Counted from the stretch's first letter, positions 43,214 to 52,362 are shown. The stretch is DNA of 57,547 nucleotides from Acrocarpospora macrocephala (GCF_009687865.1 NZ_BLAE01000076.1:1-57547); one strand, 5' to 3'. Notes: generated from the sequence alone by a model not told the origin. Made by a program: numbers and translations.

Positions 43214-43233
43214 CACGCGTGCTGTCCGAACAT
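43210..43233 (-). CDS. Possible 7-codon leader ORF coupled to the sigma gene
   Basis: ATG 43233 is preceded by GGAAGG at 8 nt. It encodes MFGQHAW and ends with a TGA that overlaps the GTG start of the sigma factor (GTGA). Too short to test by similarity; supported only by ribosome-site spacing and the overlap. Confidence 0.35.
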   Translation of the reverse strand: MFGQHAW

Positions 43234-43247
43234 GGGGGGATCCTTCC

Positions 43248-43279
43248 GTGGGCTTCGCCTCTACTCCGCCGAAGCCCAC
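43248..43279 (-). promoter_or_regulatory. Hairpin in the leader of the sigma-factor operon
   Basis: GTGGGCTTCG (43248-43257) and CGAAGCCCAC (43270-43279) are perfect 10-bp arms with a 12-nt loop. On the minus-strand mRNA the stem ends directly before the GGAAGGAT ribosome site. It may modulate translation. Confidence 0.45.
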
Positions 43280-43471
43280 GAGCGAGTTCCATCCGCGTCA
43301 AACGCGTGCGTCCATGCCTCGGCCAGAGCACGCCGCAACGAAAAGCGCCGATCAGCCGGGATGTACACCCCGGTGGGTGTCGCCGGGTGGGCACGCCGCA
43401 ACGAGAAGATGTCGCCGAGTTCAGATGGCTGCGTGTTCCCTGCCGTGACGAGAACGTGTCAGGCCGGGGGC

Positions 43472-43699
43472 TTAGGGGGTTGGGGCTGGGCGGGAGCCCC
43501 GGATTTCCAGGGAAGCCAGGAGGGCGGTGCTGGCTTCGGTGATGGCGGCGACCGCCTGGTCGAAGGCGGCGGCGTTGTGGGCGGCGGGGGCGCGGAAGCC
43601 GGAGATCTTGCGGACGTACTGGAGTGCCGCTGCCCGGATGTCGTCGTCGGTGACCTCGTCCGTGAAGGGCGGACGCAGGGTTTTGATGCTTCTGCACAT
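43472..43699 (-). CDS. DUF2277 family protein
   Basis: This 75-residue protein begins MCRSIKTLRPPFTDE and contains AALQYVRKISGFRAP-x-HNAAAF, the DUF2277 signature, and ends with an alpha-helical AVAAITEASTALLASLE. It is a small actinobacterial protein of unknown function. It begins 13 bp after the iclR-type gene on the same strand and may be the last gene of the glycolate operon. Confidence 0.92.
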   Translation of the reverse strand: MCRSIKTLRPPFTDEVTDDDIRAAALQYVRKISGFRAPAAHNAAAFDQAVAAITEASTALLASLEIRGSRPAPTP

Positions 43700-43712
43700 G
43701 GTTCGAGCCTAT

Positions 43713-44453
43713 CTATCGTCCAGATCCGAAGGCTTCCACGCCGAAATCGTGGGCGATCTTCCGCAGGCCCTGGGCGAGCTCGTCGCGGTTGAGGGCGCTG
43801 ATGCGGTCGGCCGGCCCGGAAACCGACATTCCGGCCACCACGCGGTCTCCGTCCGAGACGGGCACGGCCAGGCAGTGCACGCCCAGCTCTTCCTCACCGA
43901 GATCCATCGCGTATCCGCGCTCCCGGACCGTCACCAGTTCGGCGAGCAACCGGTCCACATTGGTGATCGTGTGCTCGGTCCGGCGGGGGAGACCGGTCCG
44001 CCCGAAGACGGCCGCCGCGTCCGCTCGGTCCGCCAGGAGAACCTTGCCGACGGCCGTACTGTGCGGTAACACCCGCCGCCCCACCTCGGCGAACATCCGC
44101 AACCGCCGCGGCGATGGCACCTGCGCGACATACACCACGAAATCGCCCTCAAGCACCGCCATGTTCGCCGTCTCGCCCGACAATTCCACCATTTTCGTGA
44201 GGTACGGCTCCGCCCACCCGCCCACCAGACGCTCGGCCACCTCGCCGATCCGCACCAGCGATCCCCCCAGCGCGTACCGCCGATCCGACTCCTGCCGCAC
44301 ATACCCCCGGGCCAGCAACGTCTGCAGCAACCGGTGAATCGTCCCGTACGGCAGTCTCGTTCTGGCCGCGATCTCCGAAAGGCCCGCTTCGCCGCCCTGA
44401 TCCGCCAGGGCTTCCAGGATGTCCAGAGTCCGATCGACGCTCTGCACGCTCAT
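43713..44453 (-). CDS. IclR family transcriptional regulator
   Basis: This 246-residue regulator has a winged helix-turn-helix (SVDRTLDILEALADQGGEAG, LSEIAARTRLPYGTIHRLL) and a C-terminal IclR effector domain with HSTAVGKVLLAD, RGYAMDLGEEELGVHCLAVPV and a final VVAGMSVSGPADRI. IclR-type proteins act as dimers or tetramers on palindromic sites and bind small organic acids. Its ATG overlaps the glcF stop (ATGA), placing it last of five coupled genes that make malate from glycolate. The paired palindromes ahead of aceB are its most likely operators (inference); glyoxylate or a related acid is a plausible effector. Confidence 0.92.
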   Translation of the reverse strand: MSVQSVDRTLDILEALADQGGEAGLSEIAARTRLPYGTIHRLLQTLLARGYVRQESDRRYALGGSLVRIGEVAERLVGGWAEPYLTKMVELSGETANMAVLEGDFVVYVAQVPSPRRLRMFAEVGRRVLPHSTAVGKVLLADRADAAAVFGRTGLPRRTEHTITNVDRLLAELVTVRERGYAMDLGEEELGVHCLAVPVSDGDRVVAGMSVSGPADRISALNRDELAQGLRKIAHDFGVEAFGSGR

Positions 44454-45676
44454 CCGCGCACCGCCGTGCCACGCAGCGACGCGTCCAGCACCTGGGCGGT
44501 GTGCGCGACCGGGATCGGCTGCTCGCCGCCGCGGCGCATCGCGGCCGTGATCTGCATCGTGCAGCCGGGATTCGCGGAGACCAGCAGCTCGGCGCCGGTC
44601 GCGCGGACCCGCTCCGCCTTGCGGTCGCCCAGATCGCGGGCGGCCTCCGGCTGGAACAGGTTGTACGTCCCGGCGGAGCCGCAGCAGATCGACGACTCGG
44701 CGACCTCGCGCACGGTGAGGCCGGGAATGCCGTTGAGCAGTTCGCGGGGCTGGGCGCGGATGCCCTGCGCGTGGGCGAGATGGCAGGCGTCGTGGTAGGC
44801 GACGGTCACGTTCAGCGGGTGGCGTTTCGCGGCGGGGCCCAGCTCGACGAGGTATTCGGCCAGGTCGCGCACCTTGAGCGCGGCGGCTCTCGCGGCCCAT
44901 TCGGGTTCGTCGGCGAGGATCTCGGCGTAGTCCTTCATGGTGGAGCCACAACCGGCCGCGTTCACCACGATGGTGTCGACGCCGGCGCGTTCGAAGGTGG
45001 CGATGGTGCGTTTGGCGAATTTCCGGGCGTCGTAGCCGGAATGCAGGGAGAGCGCGCCGCAGCAGCCCTGACCTGGGGGAATGATGACGTCGCAGCCTTC
45101 CATGGCGAGCACGCGCGCGGTGGCGGCGTTGACGCCGGGGAAGAACTCACCCTGCACGCAGCCGGTGAGCAGGCCGACGGTGGCCCGGTAGGGGCCTCGG
45201 GCGGGTACGCGCCTGGGCAGGCGAATACGGCGGGCGGGTGGGGGAGCGAGTTCGGCCATCGCGCCGAGTGACGGGTTCACCCGCGCCAGGAAGGGCCGCA
45301 GCTTTCCGGCCAGGCGCATCGGGAGTTTCAGCAGGCGCAGGCGGCGCGGGTACGGGAAGAGGGCGAACACGATGCCGCGGATGGCGCGATCATGCGGGGT
45401 CCGGACGTGTTCGCGTTCGACTTCGGCGCGGGTCTGCTCGATCAGGCGGTCGTACTGCACGCCCGAAGGGCACGCGGTCACACAGGCCATACATCCCAGG
45501 CAAGCGTCGAAATGCCCAGCCATCTCGGGCGTGATCGGGGTGCCTTCGACGTGCTGCTGCATGAGGTGGATCCTGCCCCGCGGCGAGTCCATCTCCTCGC
45601 CCCAGAGCACGTACGTGGGGCAGGTCGGCAGGCAGAACCCGCAGTGCACACAATCCTTGATCAGCTCAGGGTCCAT
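44450..45676 (-). CDS. glcF: Glycolate oxidase iron-sulfur subunit
   Basis: This 408-residue protein has two 4Fe-4S motifs, CVHCGFCLPTCPTY near residue 9 and CLGCMACVTACPSG near residue 58. Two CCG-type cysteine-rich domains follow (GCCGALSLHSG, AGCGSTMKDY and SICCGSAGTYN). It passes electrons from the flavin subunits GlcD/GlcE to the respiratory chain. It overlaps both neighbours by a few bases (glcE upstream, iclR downstream). LutA/GlpC-like subunits are alternatives, but the glcD-glcE context favours GlcF. Confidence 0.93.
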   Translation of the reverse strand: MDPELIKDCVHCGFCLPTCPTYVLWGEEMDSPRGRIHLMQQHVEGTPITPEMAGHFDACLGCMACVTACPSGVQYDRLIEQTRAEVEREHVRTPHDRAIRGIVFALFPYPRRLRLLKLPMRLAGKLRPFLARVNPSLGAMAELAPPPARRIRLPRRVPARGPYRATVGLLTGCVQGEFFPGVNAATARVLAMEGCDVIIPPGQGCCGALSLHSGYDARKFAKRTIATFERAGVDTIVVNAAGCGSTMKDYAEILADEPEWAARAAALKVRDLAEYLVELGPAAKRHPLNVTVAYHDACHLAHAQGIRAQPRELLNGIPGLTVREVAESSICCGSAGTYNLFQPEAARDLGDRKAERVRATGAELLVSANPGCTMQITAAMRRGGEQPIPVAHTAQVLDASLRGTAVRG

Positions 45677-46962
45677 CAGATCCCTCCCACAAAACGCCCC
45701 GGAGACAGCCGGCGATCCGGATCGAAGCGCGCTTTGACCCGCTTCATCAGATCAAGGGCACCGATCGTCCCCCACCGATCAACTCCATTGCCCGCCCCGG
45801 AAACCACCACAAGCCGCCCCCCGATGCCTTCTACCTGGTCTCGCAGTCGAGCGATGGCGGTCAGGTGGGTTTCATCCGGTACGGCCAGGTGGAGTACGCC
45901 ACTCGCGGCCGATCCACGCAAGACGTGACCGGACATCGAGGCCGAGGCGACATCGCGGAGCACCGGTCCGATGCTTCCGGGAGGAACCCTGATCTCCATC
46001 AGGATTCCGCCGTCAGGGAGGTCTCCCCACCATTCGGGTGGGTTGTCGGTGATCTCCGGCCGAGACAGAAGCCCCAGGGCTGGGTTGTTCCCGCTGGATG
46101 CCTCAATGCCGGATATTTCGAGATTGGTCATCGCGTGCTGGATGGCCGCCGCCCGGGACGGCGCCGCCGTGCCTTCGAGGAGGACAGACATAGTGTAACC
46201 AGGCGAAACAGCTGACCAGTTCAGCTCGATCGCGGACGGCTCGGCCTGCGAGGCGGCCAGCTGGGTCACCAGCGCGCCGATGAGGGTGGCGTAGTCGGCC
46301 GGGGAGTCGTTTTGTTCCGGGGTTGGGTATGTGGCGGTCACCCATTTGCGGGTGGGTGGGAGGGGATGGAGGCGGAAGGCCGCTTCGGTGATGATGCCCA
46401 GGGTGCCGTACGAGCCGGTGAAGAGTTTGCCCAGGTCGTAGCCTGCCACGTTCTTGACGACCTTGCCGCCGGAGTGGGCGGTAGTGCCGTCCGCGAGGAC
46501 CACGGTGATGCCGATGACGAGGTCGCGTGGCGTGCCGTACCGGAATCGGCGAGGGCCGGAGAGGGCGGTGGCGAGCAGGCCGCCGACGGTGGTGCCGGGG
46601 ACGGGGATGTCCAGGGCGAGTTCCTGGTTCTCGGTGGAAAGCTGCTGATTGAGGGATTCGAAGGTCGTTCCCGCCTGCACGCGGACGACCAGGTCTCCGG
46701 CGGCGTGTTCCAGGATCTCGTTCATGCAGCACAGGTCGATGAGCAGGTCGCAGCGTTCGGGCGGCGGCCCCCAGTCCAGCTTGGTGCCCCCGCCCACGGG
46801 CGTCACCGCGAGATCATGCTCGGCGGCGGCCCGGAGCAGCGCCGCGACCTCCTCGGTGGACTCCGGCAACGCCACCCATTTCGGCTGAACTCCGGCGACC
46901 GCATCGCTGGGATCGGCCGTGCGGATGGTCACCCCGGTCCCGGCCAGCGCGTCATGCGGCAT
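45676..46962 (-). CDS. glcE: Glycolate oxidase FAD-binding subunit
   Basis: This 428-residue FAD-linked protein has the PCMH/FAD_binding_4 fold: VTPVGGGTKLDWG, LVVRVQAGTTFESLN, IPVPGTTVGGLLATALSGP and RYGTPRDLVIGITVVLADG. A C-terminal RVKARFDPDRRLSPGRF closes it. The shorter, less conserved C-domain marks GlcE rather than GlcD. Start and stop overlap glcD and glcF by ATGA junctions. It forms the glycolate dehydrogenase with GlcD and GlcF. Confidence 0.92.
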   Translation of the reverse strand: MPHDALAGTGVTIRTADPSDAVAGVQPKWVALPESTEEVAALLRAAAEHDLAVTPVGGGTKLDWGPPPERCDLLIDLCCMNEILEHAAGDLVVRVQAGTTFESLNQQLSTENQELALDIPVPGTTVGGLLATALSGPRRFRYGTPRDLVIGITVVLADGTTAHSGGKVVKNVAGYDLGKLFTGSYGTLGIITEAAFRLHPLPPTRKWVTATYPTPEQNDSPADYATLIGALVTQLAASQAEPSAIELNWSAVSPGYTMSVLLEGTAAPSRAAAIQHAMTNLEISGIEASSGNNPALGLLSRPEITDNPPEWWGDLPDGGILMEIRVPPGSIGPVLRDVASASMSGHVLRGSAASGVLHLAVPDETHLTAIARLRDQVEGIGGRLVVVSGAGNGVDRWGTIGALDLMKRVKARFDPDRRLSPGRFVGGI

Positions 46963-48395
46963 CAGAACAGCTCCGCCTCATACGGATGCGGCTCCTTGCG
47001 TACCCTGGGAATCTCGCCACACAGCCGAGGCGTCGGAAACACCTTCCCCGGATTCGACAGATTCCCCACATCGAAAGCACACCGGACGAGCTGCATCGTG
47101 TCCAAATCCTCGTCCGTGAACATTCTCGGCATATATCGGGACTTGTCGACGCCGACGCCGTGTTCGCCGGTGATCGAGCCGCCGTACTCTATGCAGAGAT
47201 CGAGGATGCGCCCGCTCACCAGCTCCGCCCGCTCGCCCTCCCCGGCCACCGCGTCGTCGAACAGCACCAGCGGATGCAGGTTCCCGTCCCCGGCGTGGAA
47301 CACGTTCGCCACCCGGATCCCGAACTCCTCCTGCAGCCGATCGATCCCCGCCAGCACCTCCGGCAGCGCGGTCCGCGGCACGACCCCATCCTGAACGATG
47401 TACGCCGGGCTGATCCGCCCCACCGCCGCGAACGCCGACTTGCGCCCCTTCCAGATGGCCGCCCGCTCCTCCGCCGACGCCGCCACCCGGATCTCGAACG
47501 CCCCCGCCTCCCGGCAGATGCGATCGACCTCGGCGAACTGCAGGTCCACCTCGGCCTCCGGCCCGTCCAGCTCGACCACGAGCACGGCCCCGGCTCCCGC
47601 CGGATACTCGCACCGCACCGCGGCCTCCGCCGCCTCGATCGCCAGCGCGTCCATCATCTCGATCGCGGCGGGCACGATCCCGGCCCCGATGATCGCCGAC
47701 ACCGCCCGCCCGCCGCCCTCGATCGTGGTGAACGCCGCGAGCATGGTCGTGACGGCCGCGGGCGCCCGCGACAGCCGTACCGTGATCTTGGTGGCGATCC
47801 CGAGCGTGCCCTCCGACCCGATGAACGCCCCCAGCAGGTCATATCCGGCGTCCATTTCGGACAGTTCCACGATGTCCCCATCCGGGGTCACCAGCTCGAG
47901 CCCCAGCACATGGTTGACCGTGAAGCCGTATTTGAGGCAGTGCGCCCCGCCCGAGTTCTCCGCGACGTTGCCGCCGATGGAGCAGATCTGCTGGCTGGAG
48001 GGGTCGGGCGCGTAGTAGTACCCGGCTTCCCTGACCGCCTCGGTGATGGCCAGGTTGGTCACTCCGGGCTCGACCACCGCGCGGCGGTTCGCCAGGTCGA
48101 TCGAGAGCACGCGCCGCATGCGCGAGGTCACGATCAGCACCCCGTCCGAGCGGGGGAGCGCGCCGCCGGACAGGCCCGTGCCGGAGCCCCGGGCCACGAA
48201 CGGAACCCGGAACTCCTGGCAGAGCCGTACCACGGCGGCGATCTGCTCGGCCGTCTCCGGCAGCACCACCACACCGGGCGTCGCCCGGTGGTAGGTGAGG
48301 CCGTCGCACTCGTAGGTGCGCAGCCGGACCGGATCGGTGATCACGGCCTCGTCCGGCAGCACCTCCCGCAACCGGCCGGCGAGCAAATCCGTCAT
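46962..48395 (-). CDS. glcD: Glycolate oxidase subunit, FAD-linked
   Basis: This 477-residue flavoprotein has VPFVARGSGTGLSGGALP (FAD-binding loop), DPSSQQICSIGGNVAENSGG, the GFTVNHVLGLELVTPDG strand and C-terminal AGDGNLHPL and GEHGVGVDKS motifs of the GlcD/D-lactate dehydrogenase group. It oxidises glycolate to glyoxylate. ATG 48395 (MTDLLAGRLREVL) follows a GGCGG site; an upstream GTG in the same frame is possible. It is 19 bp downstream of aceB in the same transcript. D-lactate or 2-hydroxyglutarate as substrate cannot be excluded by sequence. Confidence 0.93.
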   Translation of the reverse strand: MTDLLAGRLREVLPDEAVITDPVRLRTYECDGLTYHRATPGVVVLPETAEQIAAVVRLCQEFRVPFVARGSGTGLSGGALPRSDGVLIVTSRMRRVLSIDLANRRAVVEPGVTNLAITEAVREAGYYYAPDPSSQQICSIGGNVAENSGGAHCLKYGFTVNHVLGLELVTPDGDIVELSEMDAGYDLLGAFIGSEGTLGIATKITVRLSRAPAAVTTMLAAFTTIEGGGRAVSAIIGAGIVPAAIEMMDALAIEAAEAAVRCEYPAGAGAVLVVELDGPEAEVDLQFAEVDRICREAGAFEIRVAASAEERAAIWKGRKSAFAAVGRISPAYIVQDGVVPRTALPEVLAGIDRLQEEFGIRVANVFHAGDGNLHPLVLFDDAVAGEGERAELVSGRILDLCIEYGGSITGEHGVGVDKSRYMPRMFTDEDLDTMQLVRCAFDVGNLSNPGKVFPTPRLCGEIPRVRKEPHPYEAELF

Positions 48396-48414
48396 ACCGC
48401 CATCTTCGCTCACG

Positions 48415-50001
48415 TCACGGCATACGGGCATACGCGGGGAGGGTCAGGAACTCGGCGAAGTCATCGTCCAGCGCGACCTCCTTGAACAGGGCCGCGGCCT
48501 GGGCGTACCGCTCCTCGTCATATCCCGGCTCGGCGGCGATCTCGGCCAGTTCCTCGGTGATGATCCGCTCGACCAGCTCCTTGGTGACCACCGCGCTGGT
48601 GTCCGCGAGCCGGATCTCGCTCCTGATCCACTGCCAGATCTGGGAGCGGGAGATCTCGGCCGTCGCCGCGTCCTCCATCAGGTTGTGGATCGCCACCGCG
48701 CCGCTGCCGGCCATCCACGCCGCCAGGTAGCGCAGCGCGACGTCGACGTTGTTGCGCAGCCCGCCCTCGGTGATCTCGCCCGGCGTCTTGGAGACCGCCA
48801 GCAGATCGGCCGCGCTCACGCTGACCTCCTCGCGCAGCCGGTCGAGCTGGTTCGGCCGCTCGCCCAGCACCGAGTCGAACACCTCGCGGCAGATCGGCAC
48901 CAGATCGGGATGCGCCACCCAAGAACCGTCGAAACCGTCCCCGGACTCCCGCGTCTTGTCGGCCCGGACCTTCTCCAGCGCGACCTTGTTCACCTCGGGA
49001 TCCCGGCGGGACGGGATGAACGCCGCCATCCCCCCGATGGCGTGCGCGCCGCGCTTGTGGCAGGTCCGCACCAGCAACTCGGTGTACGCGCGCATGAACG
49101 GCGCCGTCATCGTCACCGCGTTCCGCTCGGGCAGCAGGAACTCCCGCCCCCGGGTACGGAACTTTTTGATCACGCTGAACAGGTAGTCCCAGCGCCCGGC
49201 GTTGAGCCCGGCGGAGTGGTCGCGGAGCTCGTAGAGGATCTCCTCCATCTCGAACGCCGCCGGATAGGTCTCGATCAGCACGGTCGCCCGGATCGTCCCC
49301 TGAGGAATGCCCAGCAGCTCCTGCGCCCGGACGAAGACGTCGTTCCAGAGCCGCGCCTCCAGATGGGATTCCATCTTCGGCAGGTAGAAGTAGGGGCCCT
49401 TACCCTTGTCGATCTGCCGCTGCGCGCAGTGGAAGAAGTAGAGCCCGAAGTCGAACAGCGATCCCGACACCGGCTTGCCGTCCACGGTGATGTGCTTCTC
49501 GGTGAGGTGCCAGCCCCGCGGCCGGACCACGACCGTGGCCAGCTCGGCGTCGTCCTTCAGCGCGTACGACTTCCCGCCGCTGCTGAAGTCGATCGTGCGA
49601 TCCAGCGCGTCCCGCAGGTTGAGCTGGCCGTTGACGGCGTTGTCCCAGGTGGGGGAGTTGGCGTCCTCGAAGTCGGCGAGCCACACCTGGGCGCCCGAGT
49701 TGAGCGCGTTGATGGTCATCTTGCGGTCCACCGGACCGGTGATCTCGACCCGCCGGTCCTCAAGACCCGGCGCGGGCGGCGCCACTCGCCAGTCGCCCGC
49801 CCGGATCTCCGCCGTCTCCGGCAGGAAGTCCAGCGTGCCCCCGGCGGACAGTTCGGCCTGCTTCACCTGCCGCGCGTCGAGCAGCTCCAGGCGGCGGGCG
49901 TCGAACTCGCGCTGCAGGGTGGCGACGAAGGCGAGGGCCTCCGGCGTGAGGATCTCGTCGAACCGCTCCAGCATCGGCCCTTTAATCTCCACGGACGACA
50001 T
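48415..50001 (-). CDS. aceB: Malate synthase (A type)
   Basis: This malate synthase A of about 528 residues has [49 protein letters not shown] (catalytic acidic region), [28 protein letters not shown] (metal Glu), [12 protein letters not shown] and the C-terminal RSQIWQWIR segment. It condenses glyoxylate with acetyl-CoA to malate. No isocitrate lyase gene is present here, so glyoxylate is expected to come from the GlcDEF enzyme encoded next. ATG 50001 fits family length, but its ribosome site (GGAAAGG) abuts the codon; ATGs at 50010 and 49974 are alternatives. The promoter and two palindromes lie immediately upstream. Confidence 0.95.
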   Translation of the reverse strand: MSSVEIKGPMLERFDEILTPEALAFVATLQREFDARRLELLDARQVKQAELSAGGTLDFLPETAEIRAGDWRVAPPAPGLEDRRVEITGPVDRKMTINALNSGAQVWLADFEDANSPTWDNAVNGQLNLRDALDRTIDFSSGGKSYALKDDAELATVVVRPRGWHLTEKHITVDGKPVSGSLFDFGLYFFHCAQRQIDKGKGPYFYLPKMESHLEARLWNDVFVRAQELLGIPQGTIRATVLIETYPAAFEMEEILYELRDHSAGLNAGRWDYLFSVIKKFRTRGREFLLPERNAVTMTAPFMRAYTELLVRTCHKRGAHAIGGMAAFIPSRRDPEVNKVALEKVRADKTRESGDGFDGSWVAHPDLVPICREVFDSVLGERPNQLDRLREEVSVSAADLLAVSKTPGEITEGGLRNNVDVALRYLAAWMAGSGAVAIHNLMEDAATAEISRSQIWQWIRSEIRLADTSAVVTKELVERIITEELAEIAAEPGYDEERYAQAAALFKEVALDDDFAEFLTLPAYARMP

Positions 50002-50003
50002 CC

Positions 50004-50020
50004 TTTCCATAATATGGAAA
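50004..50020 (-). promoter_or_regulatory. Palindromic operator 1 of the aceB-glcDEF operon
   Basis: TTTCCATAATATGGAAA is a perfect palindrome (8-bp arms, 1-bp centre). It lies between the predicted transcription start and the aceB ATG, overlapping an alternative ATG. It has the size and symmetry of IclR-type operators. Confidence 0.7.
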
Positions 50021-50024
50021 AAGT

Positions 50025-50041
50025 CTTCTATCACGTGGAAT
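50025..50041 (-). promoter_or_regulatory. Operator-like site 2 of the aceB-glcDEF operon
   Basis: CTTCTATCACGTGGAAT matches operator 1 at 11 of 17 positions, with the outer TTC and TGGAA conserved. Its centre is exactly 21 bp from that of site 1, two helical turns, so a regulator tetramer could contact both on one DNA face. It ends next to the -10 element. Confidence 0.55.
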
Positions 50042-50043
50042 CG

Positions 50044-50072
50044 ACGCTACTTCATCGGTTTTCGGGGGTCAA
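50044..50072 (-). promoter_or_regulatory. Promoter of the aceB-glcDEF-iclR operon
   Basis: On the minus strand TTGACC (50072-50067), a 17-nt spacer and TAGCGT (50049-50044) form a good housekeeping-type promoter. The predicted start near 50037 falls inside operator-like site 2. The leader would be about 36 nt. Confidence 0.65.
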
Positions 50073-50147
50073 CGTGGGGGTCGCCTCAGGGGGTGCTCGG
50101 GGGTATCCCGGATGGGCGCAGCCTCGGGAAATCCACAGAATCAGAGC

Positions 50148-50828
50148 ATGCGAACAAAGCGGAACCTGGCCCTCGCGGGCGCGGTCATCGGATCGGCCCT
50201 GGTTCTTACCGGCTGCGGCCTCGACCTGAACTTCAACAGATCGCAAAGCGTGGAGAAATACGACGTCACCGACAAAGTGACGGCCCTCGCCGTGGACGCC
50301 GGCTCCGGCGACGTGATCGTGAACGAGTCCGACCGGACCGGCATCCAGGTCACCGAGACCCTGAACTACCGGGGCGCGCAGCCCACCGACGGGCACGAGG
50401 TGTCCGGCGACACCCTGAGACTCGCCTACGACTGCAACGACTGCTCCATCGACTACCGCGTCGAGGTCCCCCGCGGCCTCAACGTGCGCGTCGACACCGG
50501 CTCCGGCACGATCACCCTGCGCTCCCTGACCGGCCCCATCGACGTCTCCACCGGCTCGGGCGACATCGAGGCCAACGGCCTGACCAGCAAGACCGCCCTC
50601 GCCGACACCGGCTCGGGCGACGTCGAGCTCAGGTTCAACGCAGCCCCCGACAACACCCAGGTCACCAGCGGCTCCGGCGAGGGCGTCGTCTACGTCCCCA
50701 AGGGCACCTACCACGTCACCCTGCAGAGCGGCTCGGGCGAGCACACCGTCCAGGTCGCCCAGGACCCCGCCTCCCCCAAGAAGATCACCATCAAGACCGG
50801 CTCCGGCGACGTCAAGGTCCTGGTCTAG
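50148..50828 (+). CDS. DUF4097-type beta-repeat lipoprotein
   Basis: This 226-residue lipoprotein has signal peptide ALAGAVIGSALVLTGC. The rest is a repetitive beta-solenoid-like domain with recurring GSGD/GSGE turns (AGSGDVIVN, TGSGTITLR, TGSGDIEAN, TGSGDVELR, SGSGEGVVY, SGSGEHTVQ, TGSGDVKVL), the pattern of DUF4097/adhesin-like proteins. A Cys pair (DCNDCSIDY) may form a disulfide. Related domains occur in envelope-stress sensors such as LiaX, but no kinase or LiaF partner is adjacent. ATG 50148 is chosen because it starts the signal peptide; the ribosome site is weak. It is divergent from aceB and sits about 75 bp downstream of that operon's promoter. Confidence 0.88.
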   Translation: MRTKRNLALAGAVIGSALVLTGCGLDLNFNRSQSVEKYDVTDKVTALAVDAGSGDVIVNESDRTGIQVTETLNYRGAQPTDGHEVSGDTLRLAYDCNDCSIDYRVEVPRGLNVRVDTGSGTITLRSLTGPIDVSTGSGDIEANGLTSKTALADTGSGDVELRFNAAPDNTQVTSGSGEGVVYVPKGTYHVTLQSGSGEHTVQVAQDPASPKKITIKTGSGDVKVLV

Positions 50829-50955
50829 CCGAGCACCGGGAAGCTGCTGGACGCATCGTGGGCTGGGCGGGCGATTATCAGGGTGCGCGATCTTTGGGTG
50901 TCATGCCACCATCGAAGGGAAGACACCACGGTGTCGGACTGTTGGTCTAGTAGAG

Positions 50956-52362
50956 ATGACATATATGCGCAACGAGCCAGAGGACATCGGCGACTACGAA
51001 CTTGAGGAGCGTCAGGCGCTCAGACGCGTCGCGGGTCTCTCGACGGAGCTCACGGATATCACCGAGGTCGAATACCGCCAGCTCAGGCTGGAGCGGGTCG
51101 TCCTGGTGGGAGTGTGGACCAGCGGCACGGCCTTCGACGCGGAGAATTCGCTGCAGGAGCTCAAGCTCCTGGCCGAGACCGCCGGATCCGAGGTCCTGGA
51201 GGGCCTGATCCAGCGCCGCGACAAGCCAGACTCGGCCACGTATATCGGGTCGGGCAAGGCCACCGAACTCCGCGACATCGTCTCGACCAGCGGCGCCGAC
51301 ACCGTGATCTGCGACGGTGAGCTGACGCCAGGACAGCTGCGGCAGCTGGAGGAGATCGTCAAGGTCAAGGTCATCGACCGGACCGCCCTCATCCTCGACA
51401 TCTTCGCCCAGCACGCCAAGAGCCGGGAGGGCAAGGCCCAGGTCGAGCTCGCCCAGCTGCAGTACCTGCTGCCGCGGCTGCGCGGCTGGGGTGGCAACCT
51501 GTCCCGCCAGGTCGGCGGCCGCGCGGCGGGCGGCGTCGGCATCGGCGGCCGCGGCCCCGGTGAGACGAAGATCGAGCTGGACCGGCGGCGGATCCGCGAG
51601 CGCATGGCCAAGCTGCGGCGCCAGATCAAGGAGATGTACACCTCCCGCGAGACGAAACGGCATCGCCGGCAGTCGCGCGAGGTGCCCGCGGTGGCCATCG
51701 CCGGATACACGAACGCGGGCAAATCCTCGCTGCTCAACCGGCTGACCGGGGCCGGCGTCCTGGTCGAGGACGCCCTGTTCGCGACTCTCGATCCGACGGT
51801 ACGGCGTGCGCGCACGCCCGAGGGCCGCCTGTTCACCCTCGCCGACACGGTGGGATTTGTCCGGCATCTTCCGCATCAGCTGGTGGAGGCGTTCCGGTCC
51901 ACCCTGGAGGAGGTCGGGGACGCCGACCTGATCCTGCACGTCGTGGACGGTTCCCACCCCGATCCGGAATCCCAGCTCGCGGCCGTCCGCGAGGTGTTCT
52001 CGGAGATTTCCGGGGTGCGGGATGTTCCGGAGATCGTGGTGGTGAACAAGGCGGACGCGGCCGATCCGGTGGTGCTGGCGCGGCTGACCATGCGGGAGCG
52101 GCACAGCATCGTGGTGTCGGCGCGTACGGGGTCGGGGATTCCCGAGTTGATGGCGCTGATCGAGCGGGAGCTGCCGCGTCTCGATCATGAGGTGCACATG
52201 CTGGTGCCGTACGACCGGGGGGATCTGATCGCCCGGGCGCACCAGGAGGGCGAGGTGCTCTCCGTCGACCACACGGGCGATGGGACCATCCTGCACGCCC
52301 GCGTCCTGCCCAGCCTGTTCCACGAACTCGACCGGGTCGCCAAGCCCGTGGAGACGGTGTAG
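50956..52362 (+). CDS. hflX: GTPase HflX
   Basis: This 468-residue ribosome-associated GTPase has the N-terminal HflX domain (YIGSGKATELRDIV, FDAENSLQELKLLAETAG), a helical linker with QLQYLLPRLRGWG and GPGETKIELDRRRIR, and the G domain: GYTNAGKSS (250-258), DTVGFVRHLPHQLVEAF, NKAD and SARTG. It splits stalled or hibernating ribosomes under stress. ATG 50956 follows TAGAGATG. The upstream 127 bp hold no other gene. Confidence 0.96.
   Translation: MTYMRNEPEDIGDYELEERQALRRVAGLSTELTDITEVEYRQLRLERVVLVGVWTSGTAFDAENSLQELKLLAETAGSEVLEGLIQRRDKPDSATYIGSGKATELRDIVSTSGADTVICDGELTPGQLRQLEEIVKVKVIDRTALILDIFAQHAKSREGKAQVELAQLQYLLPRLRGWGGNLSRQVGGRAAGGVGIGGRGPGETKIELDRRRIRERMAKLRRQIKEMYTSRETKRHRRQSREVPAVAIAGYTNAGKSSLLNRLTGAGVLVEDALFATLDPTVRRARTPEGRLFTLADTVGFVRHLPHQLVEAFRSTLEEVGDADLILHVVDGSHPDPESQLAAVREVFSEISGVRDVPEIVVVNKADAADPVVLARLTMRERHSIVVSARTGSGIPELMALIERELPRLDHEVHMLVPYDRGDLIARAHQEGEVLSVDHTGDGTILHARVLPSLFHELDRVAKPVETV

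Noticed and set aside
41544-43697. 717-codon minus-strand frame spanning the sigma factor and CU044_5270 genes
   Set aside because: The N-terminal half is a shadow of the sigma gene and upstream DNA; the real protein starts at 42656 with an ATGA overlap.
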